From contig NZ_AKKA01000107.1 of NCBI RefSeq assembly GCF_000282035.1, positions 1 to 64,000 on the forward strand: a DNA stretch of 64,000 nucleotides, given 5' to 3'. Shown here piece after piece: positions 8,091 through 17,533 of this stretch. The position numbers and the translations under genes are program-made. This DNA comes from Rhizobium sp. CF122. GTDB lineage: Bacteria > Pseudomonadota > Alphaproteobacteria > Rhizobiales > Rhizobiaceae. The notes under the pieces were generated by a model, which saw only the letters and a program-made list of their open reading frames with translations, was not told the origin of the DNA and made no database searches. Numbering within the stretch: position 1 is the stretch's first letter; every line of letters starts with the position of its first letter.

Positions 8091-8113
8091 ATTGTGTACG
8101 CAAAGTACACAAT
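8091..8113. promoter_or_regulatory. Candidate GntR operator
   Basis: A perfect 9-bp inverted repeat, ATTGTGTAC / GTACACAAT, with a 5-nt spacer, 67 bp upstream of the gntR-type start codon in an AT-rich stretch. FadR-subfamily GntR proteins bind short palindromes of this kind (TGTAC/GTACA core), so autoregulation of the operon is likely. Confidence 0.7.
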
Positions 8114-8180
8114 TTATTGACAGCATATTAGATGCGTGCCATGTTTCAGCCGTGGCGCAACCAACGGCGTGGAGTGACGC

Positions 8181-8894
8181 ATGGCTAAGACCGTGAAGAG
8201 CAACCTGTACGAAGACTTGAAACGTCAAATTCTGACAATGGAGCTCGACCCCGACGCCGATCTAGACGAAGCCAGCCTGAGTGAGCGCTATGGCCTCTCC
8301 CGAACGCCGGTCCGAGACATCTTTCGTCGATTGGCAGGCGAGGGCTATGTCGATATTCGCGAAAACCGCGGCGCGCGCGTCATCCCGATGAACCATGCCA
8401 CGCTGCGAAACTTCTTTCTGGTCGCGCCGATGATCTATGCCGCCATCGGTCGATTGGCGGTCCAGAACTTCAAATCATCACAACTTGCGGACTTGAAGCA
8501 GACGCAAGAGCGCTTTCGCAGGGCCAGCGAAAACCAGAATGCGCTGGACATGGTCCTTCAGAACAACCGCTTCCATGAGATCTTCGGCGAGATGTCGGCA
8601 AACGTCTATTTGCAGCCCAGCCTCGGCCGTCTGCTCATCGACCATGCCCGGATCGGCCACACTTTCTTCCGGCCGAGAAACGACGACATGAAGCGGCGCT
8701 TGCAGTTGGCCGTCGAACACCATGACGCCTTCATCGAAGCGCTGGCAGCGCATGACGAGGATGCCGTCGTCGATCTCGTCTTTGAACATTGGGAATTGTC
8801 CCGCGAGAACATGGAGATGTTCATCGCGCCGCAGGGACTGAAGGCGGACGTCTTCATCGGCGGTCCGGCTGCCAAAACATTGGAGAAATCATAG
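8181..8894 (+). CDS. GntR-family (FCD domain) transcriptional regulator
   Basis: A 237-residue protein. Residues 5-70 are the winged helix (LDEASLSERYGLSRTPVRDIFRRLAGEGYV), followed by a helical FCD effector domain with the NNRFHEIF histidine that helps bind metal or acid ligands. It is the first gene of the operon; its TAG overlaps the GTG of the following lyase gene by one base. The palindrome at 8091-8113 is its probable site. Likely a repressor relieved by a pathway acid. Confidence 0.88.
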   Translation: MAKTVKSNLYEDLKRQILTMELDPDADLDEASLSERYGLSRTPVRDIFRRLAGEGYVDIRENRGARVIPMNHATLRNFFLVAPMIYAAIGRLAVQNFKSSQLADLKQTQERFRRASENQNALDMVLQNNRFHEIFGEMSANVYLQPSLGRLLIDHARIGHTFFRPRNDDMKRRLQLAVEHHDAFIEALAAHDEDAVVDLVFEHWELSRENMEMFIAPQGLKADVFIGGPAAKTLEKS

Positions 8895-9805
8895 TGAAAT
8901 TCGAGGGGATCTATACCCCGGCCGTCACTCCGCTTGATGAGAGTGGACAGATCGACCGGAAGGCATTCGCTGCCGTGCTGGAATCGCTGATCGAGGCGGG
9001 CGTCCACGGCATTATCGTTGGCGGGTCAACGGGCGAGTATTACGCTCAGACAAACCAGGAGCGTTTTGACCTCGCTTCTTACGCGAAGGACGTCATCGGG
9101 AGCCGCTTGCCGCTTATCATCGGAACGGGCGCCACACGGACTGAGGATTCGGTCGAATACGCGAAGGCTGCCAAGGAAATCGGCGCTGATGCGATCCTCG
9201 TTTCCACACCTCCCTATGCGCTTCCGACGGGGCGGGAAAATGCGGTTCACGCGCTCACCGTCGACCGCGCGGCCAATCTGCCGATCATGCTCTACAACTA
9301 CCCGGCCCGCATGGGTGTGATGATGGGCGAGGAATATTTCTCGCGCGTCGGCAAGTCGAAGAATGTCGTCGCCATCAAGGAAAGTTCCGGCGACATGGGC
9401 AACCTTCATCTGCTCGCCAGGAAGTTCCCGCACATTGCGCTTTCCTGTGGCTGGGACGACCAGGCACTCGAGTTCTTCGCATGGGGCGCCAAAAGCTGGG
9501 TTTGCGCCGGATCCAACTTTCTCCCGCGCGAACACGTCGCCCTGTACGAGGCATGCGTTCGCGAGAAGAACTTCGACAAGGGCCGCGCGATCATGACCGC
9601 GATGCTGCCGCTGATGGACTTCCTCGAATGCGGCAAGTTCGTCCAGTCGATCAAACACGGCTGCGAGATCATCGGGCTCAAAACCGGATCCGTGCGCGCG
9701 CCGCTGCGGCCCCTCAATTCCGAAGAAAAGCGAACACTGCAGACCGTCGTTGCCACCTTGAAGCGCACTGTCGCCAACATCACGTCGGGAGCCAACCATG
9801 CATGA
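8894..9805 (+). CDS. Dihydrodipicolinate synthase (DapA)-family lyase/deaminase
   Basis: A 303-residue class I aldolase-fold enzyme. The start is the GTG at 8894, overlapping the gntR stop (TAGTG), because KFEGIYTPAVTPL is the family N-terminus; a longer frame from 8789 only reads through gntR. Schiff-base lysine K162 sits in VVAIKESSGD, and the proton-relay tyrosine Y134 in YNYPARMG. GGSTGEYY fills the GxTGE carboxylate-binding loop. Family members include pyrroline-4-hydroxy-2-carboxylate deaminase (HypD), KDG dehydratase and N-acetylneuraminate lyase. Neighbouring aldehyde dehydrogenase, FAD oxidase and proline-racemase-family genes favour a hydroxyproline-type deaminase, but this is inferred from context. 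Confidence 0.8.
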   Translation: MKFEGIYTPAVTPLDESGQIDRKAFAAVLESLIEAGVHGIIVGGSTGEYYAQTNQERFDLASYAKDVIGSRLPLIIGTGATRTEDSVEYAKAAKEIGADAILVSTPPYALPTGRENAVHALTVDRAANLPIMLYNYPARMGVMMGEEYFSRVGKSKNVVAIKESSGDMGNLHLLARKFPHIALSCGWDDQALEFFAWGAKSWVCAGSNFLPREHVALYEACVREKNFDKGRAIMTAMLPLMDFLECGKFVQSIKHGCEIIGLKTGSVRAPLRPLNSEEKRTLQTVVATLKRTVANITSGANHA

Positions 9806-11315
9806 ACCCTTGACCGCTGCCGAATACAAGGCGATCGCTGCTGATATTCAGTTGCCAACAAATGCATTCATCGATGGCTCGTTTCGTCCGGCAATCTCCG
9901 GCAACACGTTCAAGTCTACGAATCCGGCGACGGGCGAAACGCTCACCGAGATTGCCGCATGCGATACAAGTGATGTCGACTATGCGGTGGCCAAGGCAAA
10001 GGAGGCCTTTGACGACGGGCGCTGGCGTTTGCTTTCGCCTGGTGAGCGAAAGGAGATCCTCCTCAAGCTCGCCAAGCTCATCGAACGCAACCGGCACGAA
10101 CTTGCGGTCATGGAGAGCCTCGACAGCGGCAAGCCGGTCCGTGAATGCCAGACCGTCGATATTCCTGACACGATCCATACGATCCGCTGGCATGCGGAAC
10201 TGATCGACAAGCTTTACGACAATACCAACAATGTCGGACCGAATGCCTTGGCCATGGTGGTCCGCGAACCTATCGGCGTCGTCGGCTGCGTGCTGCCGTG
10301 GAACTTCCCATTGCTGATGCTGGCCTGGAAGATCGGCCCGGCTCTGGCTGCCGGATGCTCGGTCATCGTCAAGCCCGCACAGGAAACGACGTTGACGACG
10401 CTACGTGTCGCCGAACTCGCCCATGAGGCAGGTATTCCAGCAGGTGTGTTCAACGTCGTGACCGGCAGCGGCAGGGACGTCGGTGAGCCGATTGGTCTCC
10501 ACATGGACGTTGATATGGTTGCATTTACCGGCTCGACGCCAACGGGACGCCGCTTCCTACGCTACGCGGCGGATTCCAATTTGAAGAAGGTGGTCCTCGA
10601 ATGTGGCGGCAAGAATCCCGCGGTCGTTCTTCCGGACGCGGAAGATCTCGACCTCGTTGCCGAACAGGTGGTCAACGGCGCCTTCTGGAATATGGGCGAG
10701 AATTGTTCGGCCACATCCCGCCTGATCGTTCACTCCAGCATCAAGGAAGAACTGCTGAAGCGGATCGGCGCATATATGCGGGAATGGAAGACAGGCGACC
10801 CGCTCGATCCGGAAAACCGTATTGGCGCCCTCGTCAGTCAGAGCCATTTCGAGAAGGTGAAGTCGTTTCTCGACGACATCAAGACGGAGAACCTTTCGCT
10901 CGCCCACGGCGGCGCGACGCATAAGGGTGCCTTCATTGAGCCGACCGTGGTCGATGGGGTCACGGCGAAGAGCCGGCTGTTCCAAGAGGAGATCTTTGGA
11001 CCGATCCTTTCGGTAACCACATTCGAGAACCTTCCCGAAGCCGTCGCCCTTGCCAACGACACCAACTACGGCTTGACCGCCTCCGTGTACACGGGCAGCC
11101 TGCGCAACGCCATCCGGCTGTCGCGCGACATCCGGGCGGGCCTCGTGACCGTCAACTGCTTTGGTGAGGGTGACGCCAGCACGCCGTTCGGCGGCTACAA
11201 GGAGTCCGGCTTCGGCGGTCGGGACAAGTCCATCTTCTCCCACGACAACTACTGCGAACTGAAGACGATCTGGATCGATGTCTCCGATCGCTCGGTCGAC
11301 GAGACGATCCGATGA
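9798..11315 (+). CDS. NAD(P)-dependent aldehyde dehydrogenase (PuuC-like)
   Basis: A 505-residue ALDH overlapping the lyase gene by 8 nt. Catalytic C303 lies in MGENCSATSR, general base E268 in LECGGKNP, and N169 in LPWNFPLL. The C-terminus GRDKSIF...ELKTIWI is that of the PuuC group (gamma-glutamyl-aminobutyraldehyde and related semialdehydes). In a hydroxyproline scheme it would oxidise alpha-ketoglutarate semialdehyde to alpha-ketoglutarate, although the known enzymes for that step are mostly of other ALDH groups. The substrate is therefore uncertain. Confidence 0.85.
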   Translation: MHEPLTAAEYKAIAADIQLPTNAFIDGSFRPAISGNTFKSTNPATGETLTEIAACDTSDVDYAVAKAKEAFDDGRWRLLSPGERKEILLKLAKLIERNRHELAVMESLDSGKPVRECQTVDIPDTIHTIRWHAELIDKLYDNTNNVGPNALAMVVREPIGVVGCVLPWNFPLLMLAWKIGPALAAGCSVIVKPAQETTLTTLRVAELAHEAGIPAGVFNVVTGSGRDVGEPIGLHMDVDMVAFTGSTPTGRRFLRYAADSNLKKVVLECGGKNPAVVLPDAEDLDLVAEQVVNGAFWNMGENCSATSRLIVHSSIKEELLKRIGAYMREWKTGDPLDPENRIGALVSQSHFEKVKSFLDDIKTENLSLAHGGATHKGAFIEPTVVDGVTAKSRLFQEEIFGPILSVTTFENLPEAVALANDTNYGLTASVYTGSLRNAIRLSRDIRAGLVTVNCFGEGDASTPFGGYKESGFGGRDKSIFSHDNYCELKTIWIDVSDRSVDETIR

Positions 11316-12658
11316 CCAGGACCGTCGTCAAGCGGCTTCCCGCTGAATCTGGCGTCTCAGGCTGGGAGGCGATCAGCAGACGCGTCGCCCCCATTCGTAC
11401 GCTGGAAGGCAGTGTGGCGGCCGACTGGCTGATCGTCGGTGCCGGGTTTGCGGGATTGTCTGCAGCCCGACGGCTCTCGCAGATCCGGCCGGGCGACAAG
11501 ATCGTCGTCATGGAAGCCGGAGAGGTAGCCAAGAGCACGGCTGGCCGAAACTCCGGCTATATGATCGATGTTCCCCACAATCTCTCAGCGGGCGAGTATT
11601 CAGGCGCCAGTGAAGCGGCAACCGCCCTTGAGATTGCACAAAACCGCTTTGCGATCGATTTCGCGAAAAGCGCTGCGGACGAATACGGAATGTCCCGGGA
11701 GACATTCGATCCGTCAGGCAAGATCAATGCGGCTGCAACGGCGCGTGGAGTGAAGCTGAACGTCAGCTATGGCGAGTCGCTTCGGCGCATCGGCGAAAAG
11801 CATGTGTTCCTCGATAGATCGCAAATGCGCGAGCTGACAGGAACGGACTATTACCTCGGCGGCTTATATACGCCCGGTGCGGTGATGATCCAACCTGCGG
11901 ACTATGTCCGTGGCCTTGCGGCAGGGGTTGGGCAGACTGTGACCATCTTCGAGCGCTCGCCTGTCACGGAGCTACGGCGTGAGGGTGGGACTTGGACGGC
12001 CAAATCGACACGGGGCGCAGTAACCGCCCCGAAGGTCATCCTGGGGGTCAACGGGCATATAGAGGACTTCGGTCATTTTCGCGGTCGGCTGATCCATATA
12101 TTCGCCTACGCATCGATGACGGCTCCCTTTCCGGCGGATGATGTCGCCCACGCTGTCTCCGGGCAGGACCGGTGGGCGCTGCTCCCGGCCGATGCCATGG
12201 GCGCAACGGTTCGCAAGATCACGTCGAACGGCCTTTCACGCATCGTCCTTCGCACAAGATACACCTACGACAGGACGATCACTGTCACCGACAAACGCCT
12301 GGAAAAGCTGGCGGCCGCTCATCGCCGGTCGCTTGATGCACGCTTTCCGAAATTGACGGATTTGCCGTTCCAATACAGTTGGGCCGGCCGCCTTTGCCTC
12401 AGTCGCAATCACGTGCCGGCCTTTGGCGAAATCGACGAGGGCTTGTTCTCGGCGTGCTGCGAAAATGGCCTCGGGACCGTGAAGAGCACGCTTGCCGGTG
12501 TGCTGGCCGCCGAGTTGGCGACCGGAACCGGCTCCGGACAACTCGACAAATACATGGATCATCCGATGCCCACGAGACTGCCGCCAGAGCCGTTTGCGTG
12601 GCTGGGGATCAATTCGGTGATCCGGTTGCAGGAATTGCGTGCAGGCCGCGAGGGATGA
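11312..12658 (+). CDS. FAD-dependent amine/imino-acid oxidase (DAO/PuuB type)
   Basis: A 448-residue flavoprotein starting in an ATGA overlap with the ALDH gene. The dinucleotide-binding motif is IVGAGFAGLSAARRL (G43, G45, G48), and the C-terminal FAD-closing segment has ACCENGLGTVKSTLAG. It resembles PuuB-type oxidases and D-amino-acid/hydroxyproline oxidases. With the lyase and ALDH it can form an oxidase, deaminase, dehydrogenase sequence as in D-hydroxyproline breakdown. A second, truncated member of the family lies at 7606-7863. Confidence 0.82.
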   Translation: MTRTVVKRLPAESGVSGWEAISRRVAPIRTLEGSVAADWLIVGAGFAGLSAARRLSQIRPGDKIVVMEAGEVAKSTAGRNSGYMIDVPHNLSAGEYSGASEAATALEIAQNRFAIDFAKSAADEYGMSRETFDPSGKINAAATARGVKLNVSYGESLRRIGEKHVFLDRSQMRELTGTDYYLGGLYTPGAVMIQPADYVRGLAAGVGQTVTIFERSPVTELRREGGTWTAKSTRGAVTAPKVILGVNGHIEDFGHFRGRLIHIFAYASMTAPFPADDVAHAVSGQDRWALLPADAMGATVRKITSNGLSRIVLRTRYTYDRTITVTDKRLEKLAAAHRRSLDARFPKLTDLPFQYSWAGRLCLSRNHVPAFGEIDEGLFSACCENGLGTVKSTLAGVLAAELATGTGSGQLDKYMDHPMPTRLPPEPFAWLGINSVIRLQELRAGREG

Positions 12659-12737
12659 TCCCTTGCCGCGCAATGTGAAGACTGAGCCCACCGCAAGTCT
12701 TCAACGAGAATGGGAACGAAAACTAGGAGTAAGAACA

Positions 12738-13589
12738 ATGAAGACTTTGTGGAAAGCGCTCTGCGCCGCCGCCATGGTCGGGATCAGCATGCTTCCTGCT
12801 CGCGCGGAAGAAAAGACGATCACCATGGGCACGATGTCATGGGAAGACCTGACGCCCATCACCGGTATCACCAAGAAGGTTCTCGAAGACGCCGGCTTCA
12901 CCGTCAAGGTGACCGAGTTCTCCGAATGGGGCATCGCCTATGCCGCTCTTGCCAAGGGCGACATCCAGGTTCTCGCCTCGCAGACAGATTATGTCGCCCA
13001 GGACTACTGGAACAAGAACAAGAACCGTCTCGAGAAGATTTCGCCGGTTTCGCACGGCCTTTACCAGGGCATCGCGGTTCCGAAGTACGTTGCGATCGAC
13101 TCGCTGGAACAGCTCAATGAAAACGCGGACAAGTTCGGCGGCAAGATCATCGGTATTGAACCGGGCGCCGGGCTGATGCGTGACTCTTCCAACGCCGTCA
13201 AGGACTACGATATCAAGCTGCAACTCGTCGAAGGCAGCACGGCTGCGATGACGGCGGCCCTCAAGTCGGCCTATGACCGCAAGGAGTGGATCGCCGTTAC
13301 GATCTGGGAGCCGTCGTGGATGGTCCAGAAATACGAGGTAAAGTACCTCAAGGACCCGAAGAGCGTCTTCCCGCCGCCGCAGAGCTACTACTGGATCGGC
13401 AAGAAAGGTTTCTCCGAAGAAAACCCGCACGCCCGTGAAGTCATGGCCAGCGTCTATGTTCCGATCGCCGACATCACCGCCATCAACGGCGAGGTCAAGG
13501 ACGGCAAGACGATGGATCAGGCTGTGCAGGGCTGGATTGCGGCGCATGCCGACCTGGTCAAGCGTTGGGAAAACATCAAGAAGAACTAA
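12738..13589 (+). CDS. ProX/OpuAC-type substrate-binding protein
   Basis: A 283-residue periplasmic protein. The start at MKTLWKAL is supported by AGGAG 12 nt upstream; the first 24 residues are a Sec signal peptide ending SMLPARA. The mature part is the OpuAC fold of the glycine betaine/proline betaine family, with WEDLTPIT near the N-terminus and several tryptophans (WEPSWMV) of the type that cage quaternary ammonium groups. It feeds the ProV/ProW transporter encoded directly downstream. This argues that the operon's substrate is a betaine or a cyclic imino acid. Confidence 0.88.
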   Translation: MKTLWKALCAAAMVGISMLPARAEEKTITMGTMSWEDLTPITGITKKVLEDAGFTVKVTEFSEWGIAYAALAKGDIQVLASQTDYVAQDYWNKNKNRLEKISPVSHGLYQGIAVPKYVAIDSLEQLNENADKFGGKIIGIEPGAGLMRDSSNAVKDYDIKLQLVEGSTAAMTAALKSAYDRKEWIAVTIWEPSWMVQKYEVKYLKDPKSVFPPPQSYYWIGKKGFSEENPHAREVMASVYVPIADITAINGEVKDGKTMDQAVQGWIAAHADLVKRWENIKKN

Positions 13590-13595
13590 CCGTGC

Positions 13596-13624
13596 AGGGC
13601 CGTCCGATCCGGTCGGGCGGCCCT
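13596..13624 (+). other. Intercistronic hairpin after the binding-protein gene
   Basis: A 12-bp stem with one G-U pair (13596-13607 with 13613-13624) and a 5-nt loop, without a T-run, 7 nt after the proX-type stop. Such hairpins protect the binding-protein message and lower expression of downstream transporter genes. Confidence 0.6.
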
Positions 13625-13672
13625 TGAAGCCCAATGAGAAAAGCCAGCACCAATTGGCTCAAGGGGATCGCT

Positions 13673-14764
13673 ATGAAAGCCGCAAATGCCGATACCAATG
13701 AAGTCCTGATTGACTGCCAATCCCTCTGGAAGGTCTTTGGAGACAAATCCGCCGCCGCCATGAAATCGATTGCCGAGCAGGGACTGGGCAAGAAGGACGT
13801 GCTGAAGGAGTTCAACTGCGTCGTTGGCGTCTCGAACGCCAGCCTGCAGGTACGGCGCGGCGAGATCTTCTGTATCATGGGCCTGTCTGGCAGTGGAAAA
13901 TCGACGCTTATCCGGCTGCTCAACAAGCTGATTACACCAAGCGCCGGAAAGGTCCTTGTGAAGGGCAGGGACATTGCCGCGCTCTCCCCCGTCGAGCTCC
14001 GCCAGATGCGTGCCAAGAACATCGGCATGGTGTTCCAAAGCGTTGCGCTGCTTCCGCACCGCACGGTGCTCGAAAACGCCGGCTTCGGACTGGAAGTCCA
14101 GGGCGTCCCCAAGCTCGAGCGCAACAAGATCGCCAAGGCCGCATTGGAAACAGTGGGCCTGGCAGACTGGGTTGACCGCTACCCGAGGGAATTGTCGGGC
14201 GGCATGCAGCAGCGTGTCGGCCTTGCCCGCGCGCTTGCCTCCGATCCGGAAATCATCCTGATGGACGAGCCCTTCAGCGCGCTCGATCCGCTGATCCGGC
14301 GCCAGCTTCAGGACGAGTTCCGCCAGCTCACGAAGTCGCTCGGCAAGTCTGCCGTCTTCATCACGCACGATCTCGACGAGGCGATCCGCATCGGTGATCG
14401 CATCGCCATCATGAAGGACGGCGTCATTATCCAGACTGGTACTGCCGAGGAGATCATCCTCAATCCAGCGGATGATTATGTCGCCGAGTTCGTGGCGGGC
14501 ATATCGCGACTCCATCTGATCAAGGCGCATTCCGTGATGCACAGCGTTAGCGAGTTTCAGCGCAGCGAGCCACATTCCGATATCTCGTCGCTGCTGCGCA
14601 CCACTCCAGATGCCGACATCGACGAGCTGATCACGCTGACCATGCAGACGGACCGTGACGCCATTGCCGTCGTCGACAACGATGAGGTCGTCGGCGTGGT
14701 CACGCCGCGCAGTCTCCTCATGGGCGTCAAGGGTACCTCCAACAACGATCGCGCGGCGGCCTGA
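13673..14764 (+). CDS. Glycine betaine/proline-type ABC transporter ATPase (ProV-like)
   Basis: A 363-residue ATPase from MKAANADTNE (13673, GGGG 5 nt before the ATG); a frame from 13634 adds 13 residues. Walker A GLSGSGKST is at 70-78, the signature is LSGGMQQRVGLARAL, Walker B is ILMDEPFSALDPL, and the switch is ITHDLDEA. The N-terminal 45 residues are the insert typical of ProV. The C-terminal region keeps a single CBS-like segment (DAIAVVDNDEVVGVVTP) in place of the usual pair, so osmosensing may be weak, which fits a catabolic importer. Confidence 0.9.
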   Translation: MKAANADTNEVLIDCQSLWKVFGDKSAAAMKSIAEQGLGKKDVLKEFNCVVGVSNASLQVRRGEIFCIMGLSGSGKSTLIRLLNKLITPSAGKVLVKGRDIAALSPVELRQMRAKNIGMVFQSVALLPHRTVLENAGFGLEVQGVPKLERNKIAKAALETVGLADWVDRYPRELSGGMQQRVGLARALASDPEIILMDEPFSALDPLIRRQLQDEFRQLTKSLGKSAVFITHDLDEAIRIGDRIAIMKDGVIIQTGTAEEIILNPADDYVAEFVAGISRLHLIKAHSVMHSVSEFQRSEPHSDISSLLRTTPDADIDELITLTMQTDRDAIAVVDNDEVVGVVTPRSLLMGVKGTSNNDRAAA

Positions 14765-14787
14765 CCGCTGAACGGGAGCTGAGTGAC

Positions 14788-15636
14788 ATGGACATTTCAA
14801 GCTTCACTGACACCTTCGACGAATGGACGGACACCGCGCTCGAATGGGTAAGCGACAATGGAGAGACCCTTTTCGACTACGTCAGATGGGTTCTCGAGGG
14901 GCTCTACGATGGGATCCTCTGGCTGCTGGCGCTTTCACCATTCTATGTCGTCGCAATCATGGTCGCGCTGGTGGGATGGCGGCTGGTGAACGCCTGGTTC
15001 GCGATCCTTGGCGGCGTTGCGCTTCTGCTGTGCTTTTCCATGGGACTCTGGTCCGAAACGATGAGCACCTTGGCACTGGTCTTGACGGCGACGGCGCTCG
15101 CGCTGGCGATCGGTATCCCTGTCGGGATCGCGGCAGGTTTCTTTACGGCTCTCGACCGGTTCATGGAGCCGGGCCTCGATCTGATCCAGACGCTTCCGCC
15201 ATACATCTATCTGCTGCCGGCGATTGCCCTGCTGGGCTACGGTCCAGCGACGGCGCTTATCGCCACCATTGTCGTTGCCATGCCGCCGGCAATCCGGCTG
15301 ACCGCGCTTGGCATCCGCATGACGCCAAGCGAGTTCGTCGAACTTGGAGAGGCAAGCGGAATGAGGCCGGCCCAGATGTTCTTCAAAATCCGCCTGCCGT
15401 TTGCTCTTCCCAGCATCATGGCTGGGATCAACCAGAGCCTGATGATGGCATTTGGCATGGTCGTGATCGCCGGCATCGTCGGCTCCGGCGGTCTTGGAGA
15501 GACGATCTACGGCGCGATCCGAACGCTCGACATCGCGACGTCCATCAACGGGGCAATCGCGATCGTCGTCCTGACTATGGTGCTCGACCGCATAACACAG
15601 AGCGCGGCCCGGCTTGGAACAGGGAGGCAGTCATGA
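14788..15636 (+). CDS. ProW-type ABC permease, first copy
   Basis: A 282-residue permease with an acidic N-terminal extension (DTFDEWTDTALEW) and about six membrane helices. The EAA loop reads FVELGEASGMRPAQMFFKIRLP. It overlaps the next permease gene by 4 nt. A long frame in another phase (from 14823) crosses this gene and continues into the second permease; it is a shadow up to 15633. Confidence 0.9.
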   Translation: MDISSFTDTFDEWTDTALEWVSDNGETLFDYVRWVLEGLYDGILWLLALSPFYVVAIMVALVGWRLVNAWFAILGGVALLLCFSMGLWSETMSTLALVLTATALALAIGIPVGIAAGFFTALDRFMEPGLDLIQTLPPYIYLLPAIALLGYGPATALIATIVVAMPPAIRLTALGIRMTPSEFVELGEASGMRPAQMFFKIRLPFALPSIMAGINQSLMMAFGMVVIAGIVGSGGLGETIYGAIRTLDIATSINGAIAIVVLTMVLDRITQSAARLGTGRQS

Positions 15637-16484
15637 ACCCGTCGGTTTTGCAGTTTTCGCCGGGCGCTTTTCTGGCTCCGGCGGTTGACTGGCTGAACAC
15701 CAACCTGCATCCGCTGTTCGCCGCGATCAGCTATTTGGTGGAGGCCGTGCTGTCGGCAATCGAGGCCGCACTTCTATTCGTGCCGCCTGTTGCCCTTATT
15801 GCTATCGTCGTCGTCGCAGCCTTTCTTGCTGTGAATGTGCGAGCGGCAATCCTGGCAGGTCTCTGCCTGGGGTTCTGCCTGATCGTCGGGTTCTGGACGG
15901 CGTCAATGCAGACGGTTGCACTTGTGACCGTCGCCGTCCTGATCTCCGTGCTCATCGCGTTTCCCATTGGCGTCCTCTGCTCGCGTTACAAGACCCTTGA
16001 AGCGATCGTGCGACCAGTCCTCGACGTCATGCAAACCGTGCCGCCGTGGGTTTACCTGATCCCCGCGGTAATGATCTTCAGCCTGGGGCGCGTACCAGCC
16101 ATCATTGCCACGATCGTCTACGGCATCCCGCCGATGCTGCGACTGACCACTTTGGCGTTCAACCAGGTGCCGCGCGAGTTCGTGGAGCTTGGCAGTGCGA
16201 TTGGTGCCCATCCTCGTTCAGTGCTCTGGAAGATCGAAATTCCGTTGGCCAAGCAGACGCTGTTGGTCGGCCTGAACCAATGCATTCTCCTCTCGCTGGC
16301 CATGGTCGTCCTGGCGGGCCTTGTTGGAGCAGGTGGTCTTGGCGCCGAGGTGACGCGCGGTCTGACCCGCATGGAAATGGGGCTGGGTTTGCGCGCAGGC
16401 CTCGCAATCGTGGCAGTCGCGCTGCTGCTTGACCGGTTAAGCCGCGGTCTTCTCGATCGCGACAGCACGCCTCGGGCAGCGTGA
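15633..16484 (+). CDS. ProW-type ABC permease, second copy
   Basis: A 283-residue permease beginning MNPSVLQF in the ATGA overlap with the first permease. About six helices; EAA loop FVELGSAIGAHPRSVLWKIEIP. Two different ProW proteins with one ATPase imply a heterodimeric channel, unlike the homodimeric ProW of enteric bacteria. Confidence 0.9.
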   Translation: MNPSVLQFSPGAFLAPAVDWLNTNLHPLFAAISYLVEAVLSAIEAALLFVPPVALIAIVVVAAFLAVNVRAAILAGLCLGFCLIVGFWTASMQTVALVTVAVLISVLIAFPIGVLCSRYKTLEAIVRPVLDVMQTVPPWVYLIPAVMIFSLGRVPAIIATIVYGIPPMLRLTTLAFNQVPREFVELGSAIGAHPRSVLWKIEIPLAKQTLLVGLNQCILLSLAMVVLAGLVGAGGLGAEVTRGLTRMEMGLGLRAGLAIVAVALLLDRLSRGLLDRDSTPRAA

Positions 16485-16497
16485 CTCGAGGAAAGAT

Positions 16498-17496
16498 ATG
16501 AGAAAAAGCTTCTTATGCATCGACGCCCACACCTGTGGAAATCCGGTGCGTGTCGTTGCCGGCGGCGGGCCGCTCTTGCCACATGTTCCCGTCGGCGAGA
16601 GGCGCGAACTCTTCGTCCGCGACCATGACTGGATCCGACAAGCCTTGATGTTCGAGCCCAGAGGACACGACATCATGTCGGGAGCAATTATCTATCCCGC
16701 CTATCGTGACGACTGTGACTTTGCGGTCCTCTTCATCGAGGTAAGCGGTTGCCTTCCGATGTGCGGTGCTGGAACGATCGGCGTCGTGACGGCCGCGATC
16801 GAGGAGGGGCTGGTGACCCCACGCAGGCCGGGGCGTGTTTCCATCGAAACGCCGGCGGGACGGGTCGACGTCGCCTACGAGGAAAAGAATGGGTATGTGG
16901 ACTCGGTTCGCCTCTACAATGTGCCCAGCTATCTGCACGAAGCGGACGTCGCCGTGGATGTGCCTGGAATGGGGCGCCTGAATGTCGATATTTCCTATGG
17001 TGGCAACTACTACGCCGTTGTCGAGCCACAGGAGAACTGGGCCGGACTTGCCGGTATGACCGCGGCCGAGATTGTCGGCTTCAGCCGGGGACTCCGAGAG
17101 GCTCTGGCGGACCTGTGCGACCCAGTCCATCCAGACGATGGAAGAATTCGCGGCGTCCATCACGCGATTTGGTGCGACCATCCGATCAACGACCAGTCGG
17201 ATGGCCGATGTGCTGTGTTTTACGGAGACAAGGCGATAGATCGGTCGCCCGGCGGAACCGGCACCTCGGCACGTATGGCGCAATTGCACGGAAAGGGAAG
17301 GCTTGCTGTCGGCTCTTCTTACCGGCATGAGAGCCTGATCGGGACGGTGTTTCAGGGCAGGGTGGAGGCCAATGCCGACATTGGTGAGTATAAGGGCATC
17401 CTTCCGAGCATAGGCGGCTGGGCGCGCGTCATCGGCCACAACACGATCTTCGTGGATGATCGAGACCCGCTGGCACACGGCTTTCAGATAAGGTGA
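16498..17496 (+). CDS. Proline racemase / 4-hydroxyproline epimerase family protein with Gly at the second catalytic site
   Basis: A 332-residue protein of the proline racemase fold. The first catalytic cysteine is present, C89 in MCGAGTIG. The second motif, normally DRSPCGTG (racemase, epimerase) or DRSPTGTG (trans-3-hydroxyproline dehydratase), here reads DRSPGGTG with G252 in place of the second acid/base. A two-base racemase mechanism is therefore unlikely; a dehydratase-like one-base reaction or an unusual substrate is possible. It follows the transporter by 13 bp (GAGGAAAG RBS) and belongs to the operon. Confidence 0.82.
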   Translation: MRKSFLCIDAHTCGNPVRVVAGGGPLLPHVPVGERRELFVRDHDWIRQALMFEPRGHDIMSGAIIYPAYRDDCDFAVLFIEVSGCLPMCGAGTIGVVTAAIEEGLVTPRRPGRVSIETPAGRVDVAYEEKNGYVDSVRLYNVPSYLHEADVAVDVPGMGRLNVDISYGGNYYAVVEPQENWAGLAGMTAAEIVGFSRGLREALADLCDPVHPDDGRIRGVHHAIWCDHPINDQSDGRCAVFYGDKAIDRSPGGTGTSARMAQLHGKGRLAVGSSYRHESLIGTVFQGRVEANADIGEYKGILPSIGGWARVIGHNTIFVDDRDPLAHGFQIR

Positions 17497-17533
17497 GTGA
17501 GGGCTGCAAACGTCCAGTATCAAGGAGATTGAG

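Noticed and set aside
14823..15632. Long frame preceding the second ProW gene
   Set aside because: Arg/His-rich shadow of the first permease in another phase; the real gene starts at 15633 in the ATGA overlap.
16498..17523. Minus-strand 336-residue frame over the racemase-family gene
   Set aside because: No family content; the plus-strand gene has clear catalytic motifs and an RBS.
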